From Halosimplex pelagicum (GTDB taxonomy: Archaea > Halobacteriota > Halobacteria > Halobacteriales > Haloarculaceae): 64,000 nucleotides of DNA. Below, piece by piece: positions 63,329-64,000 of this stretch; the first letter of the stretch is position 1; each line of letters begins with the position of its first letter. The stretch lies in the NCBI RefSeq assembly GCF_013415905.1, contig NZ_CP058909.1, positions 1,550,001 to 1,614,000 on the forward strand. Direction: 5' to 3'. The position numbers and the translations under genes were made by a program. The notes under the pieces were generated by a model. That model did not search any database. It saw only the letters and a program-made list of their open reading frames with translations, and had not been told where the DNA came from.

Positions 63329-63559
63329 TCAGTCCAGACAGATGTAGGTCTTCGTGTCGGCGATGCCGTCCAGATCGCGGAGCCTGGTCGCGACGCCGTG
63401 CATGAGGTCGTACACCTCGTCGCCGGTCGCCTCGACGATGATATCGTACTGGCCGGCGACGATGTGCGCCTCCTCGACCCCGTCGATCCCGCGGATCGAG
63501 TCGAGCAGCTGTTCGGACTTCCCGGCCGCCGTCTTCACCATGATAAAGGCCCGCACCAT
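63329..63559 (-). CDS. Stand-alone Lrp/AsnC ligand-binding (RAM) domain protein
   Basis: 76 aa (MVRAFIMVKTAAGKSEQLLD). Alpha-beta RAM fold with GIDGVEEAHIVAGQYDIIVE and LMHGVATRLRDLDGIADTKT. It lacks the HTH of complete Lrp proteins. Such short forms regulate by mixing with full-length partners or gating transporters; in haloarchaea they often sit next to trkA, as here. TATA-like ggttttt lies about 29 bases upstream. Confidence 0.9.
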   Translation of the reverse strand: MVRAFIMVKTAAGKSEQLLDSIRGIDGVEEAHIVAGQYDIIVEATGDEVYDLMHGVATRLRDLDGIADTKTYICLD

Positions 63560-63741
63560 CGTAGGACGAACTTCTCCCGGTGACTCCAAAAACCTTCCCC
63601 CGTCCCTCGAAGCCGGCAGTAATCCGGTAGCGTGAGACTGACACGCATACGAGTGGCTGGGGGCTCGATCGGGGGTTCGGAGCGACCGATCGGGGGGTGA
63701 TCGGAGGTAGCTTTATTCCCTGCCTGGTCGTACGCGTTACC

Positions 63742-64000
63742 ATGCGATTCGTTATCGTGGGTGCCGGCCGCGTCGGGCTGCGAACGGCACGCGCACTCGA
63801 AGACAGCGGACACGAGGTGGTCCTCATCGAGCGCGACTCGACGAAGGTCGACCGCGCGAAGGCGGAGGGCTACGAGGTCATCGAGGGGGACGCCAGCGAC
63901 GAGCAGGTGTTGCTCGCCGCCGACCTGGCCGAAGCGGACGCCGTCGGCGCGCTGACGGGCGACCTCTCGACCAACTTCGTCGTCTGCATGGTCGCGAAAC
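63742..64000 (+). CDS. trkA: TrkA-type potassium uptake regulator, NAD-binding domain (runs off window)
   Basis: 86 residues visible: MRFVIVGAGRVGLRTARALE opens an RCK Rossmann fold (GAGRVG), followed by HEVVLIERDSTKVDRAKAEG and EGDASDEQVLLAADLAEADA. TrkA controls K+ uptake, vital for haloarchaeal osmotic balance. TATA-like gctttatt is about 28 bases upstream of ATG 63742, so the mRNA is leaderless. Divergent from the RAM-domain gene, which may be co-regulated. Confidence 0.92.
   Translation, partial: MRFVIVGAGRVGLRTARALEDSGHEVVLIERDSTKVDRAKAEGYEVIEGDASDEQVLLAADLAEADAVGALTGDLSTNFVVCMVAK

Overview
This window is chromosomal DNA from an extremely halophilic archaeon (class Halobacteria). The evidence is the very high GC content, strongly acidic proteins, many leaderless promoters with a TATA box about 25-28 bases before the start codon, and archaeal marker genes: trmY, hel308, the KEOPS subunit cgi121, aSUI1, nmd3, carS, arcS with RaSEA, Sec61-beta, FAU-1 and an AglM-type UDP-sugar dehydrogenase. 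The polyhydroxyalkanoate cluster (phaR-phaP-phaE-phaC with a divergent MaoC hydratase) fits a Haloarcula/Haloferax-like carbon-storing haloarchaeon; the genus cannot be fixed from this window.

Layout. 0-3.6 kb: the edge of a transposase-like gene, tRNA-Pro(CGG), trmY, two membrane proteins and aglM. 3.7-9.5 kb: a structured repeat, the MoxR / DUF58 / transglutaminase operon, and aSUI1 preceded by a mini-ORF. 9.5-16.1 kb: hel308-cgi121, three UspA-type proteins, a CoaD-type adenylyltransferase and an Old Yellow Enzyme-type reductase. 16.2-20.1 kb: the PHA synthesis and granule cluster. 20.1-27.4 kb: a VapBC-type toxin-antitoxin pair, a LOG-like protein, three consecutive predicted lipoproteins, a GCS2-type ligase and a hypothetical protein. 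27.5-32.8 kb: a giant (1381 aa) pilin-like or surface protein with a 324-aa partner. 33-46.5 kb: housekeeping genes (taw2-like, nmd3, carS, proline dehydrogenase, dph6-like, engB) mixed with haloarchaeal conserved proteins and a secreted TSP3-repeat metalloprotease candidate. 46.6-50.1 kb: two tandem LVIVD-type surface proteins with PGF-CTERM-like tails. 50.1-64 kb: fau-1, sec61b, a thioredoxin, ribH, npdG, a HAD hydrolase, a candidate small RNA, RaSEA and arcS for archaeosine, tmk, an E1-alpha subunit, a stand-alone Lrp-type ligand domain and a partial trkA.

The most unusual feature is a family of mosaic, hairpin-rich intergenic repeats, all in the same orientation. They lie at about 3.68-4.28, 9.29-9.51, 40.16-40.29, 45.05-45.89 and 58.64-59.12 kb. 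They share modules: a 5' block; tandem units starting ATGAAAGCCCTCGCCGCGCT; a G/C-rich hairpin; a GCCCGCC/GGCGGGC hairpin; and a tail with three consecutive stem-loops, one followed by a T-run. At equivalent places several stems differ in sequence between copies but keep pairing. Every tandem spacing is a multiple of three, and one minus-strand frame stays open across all units. Other second-look items are a mini-ORF that echoes the first six residues of aSUI1, a promoter-positioned 47-nt hairpin RNA candidate near 55.1 kb, three 10-bp-phased repeats before phaR, and a PhaC with an acidic linker plus helix-hairpin-helix tail.
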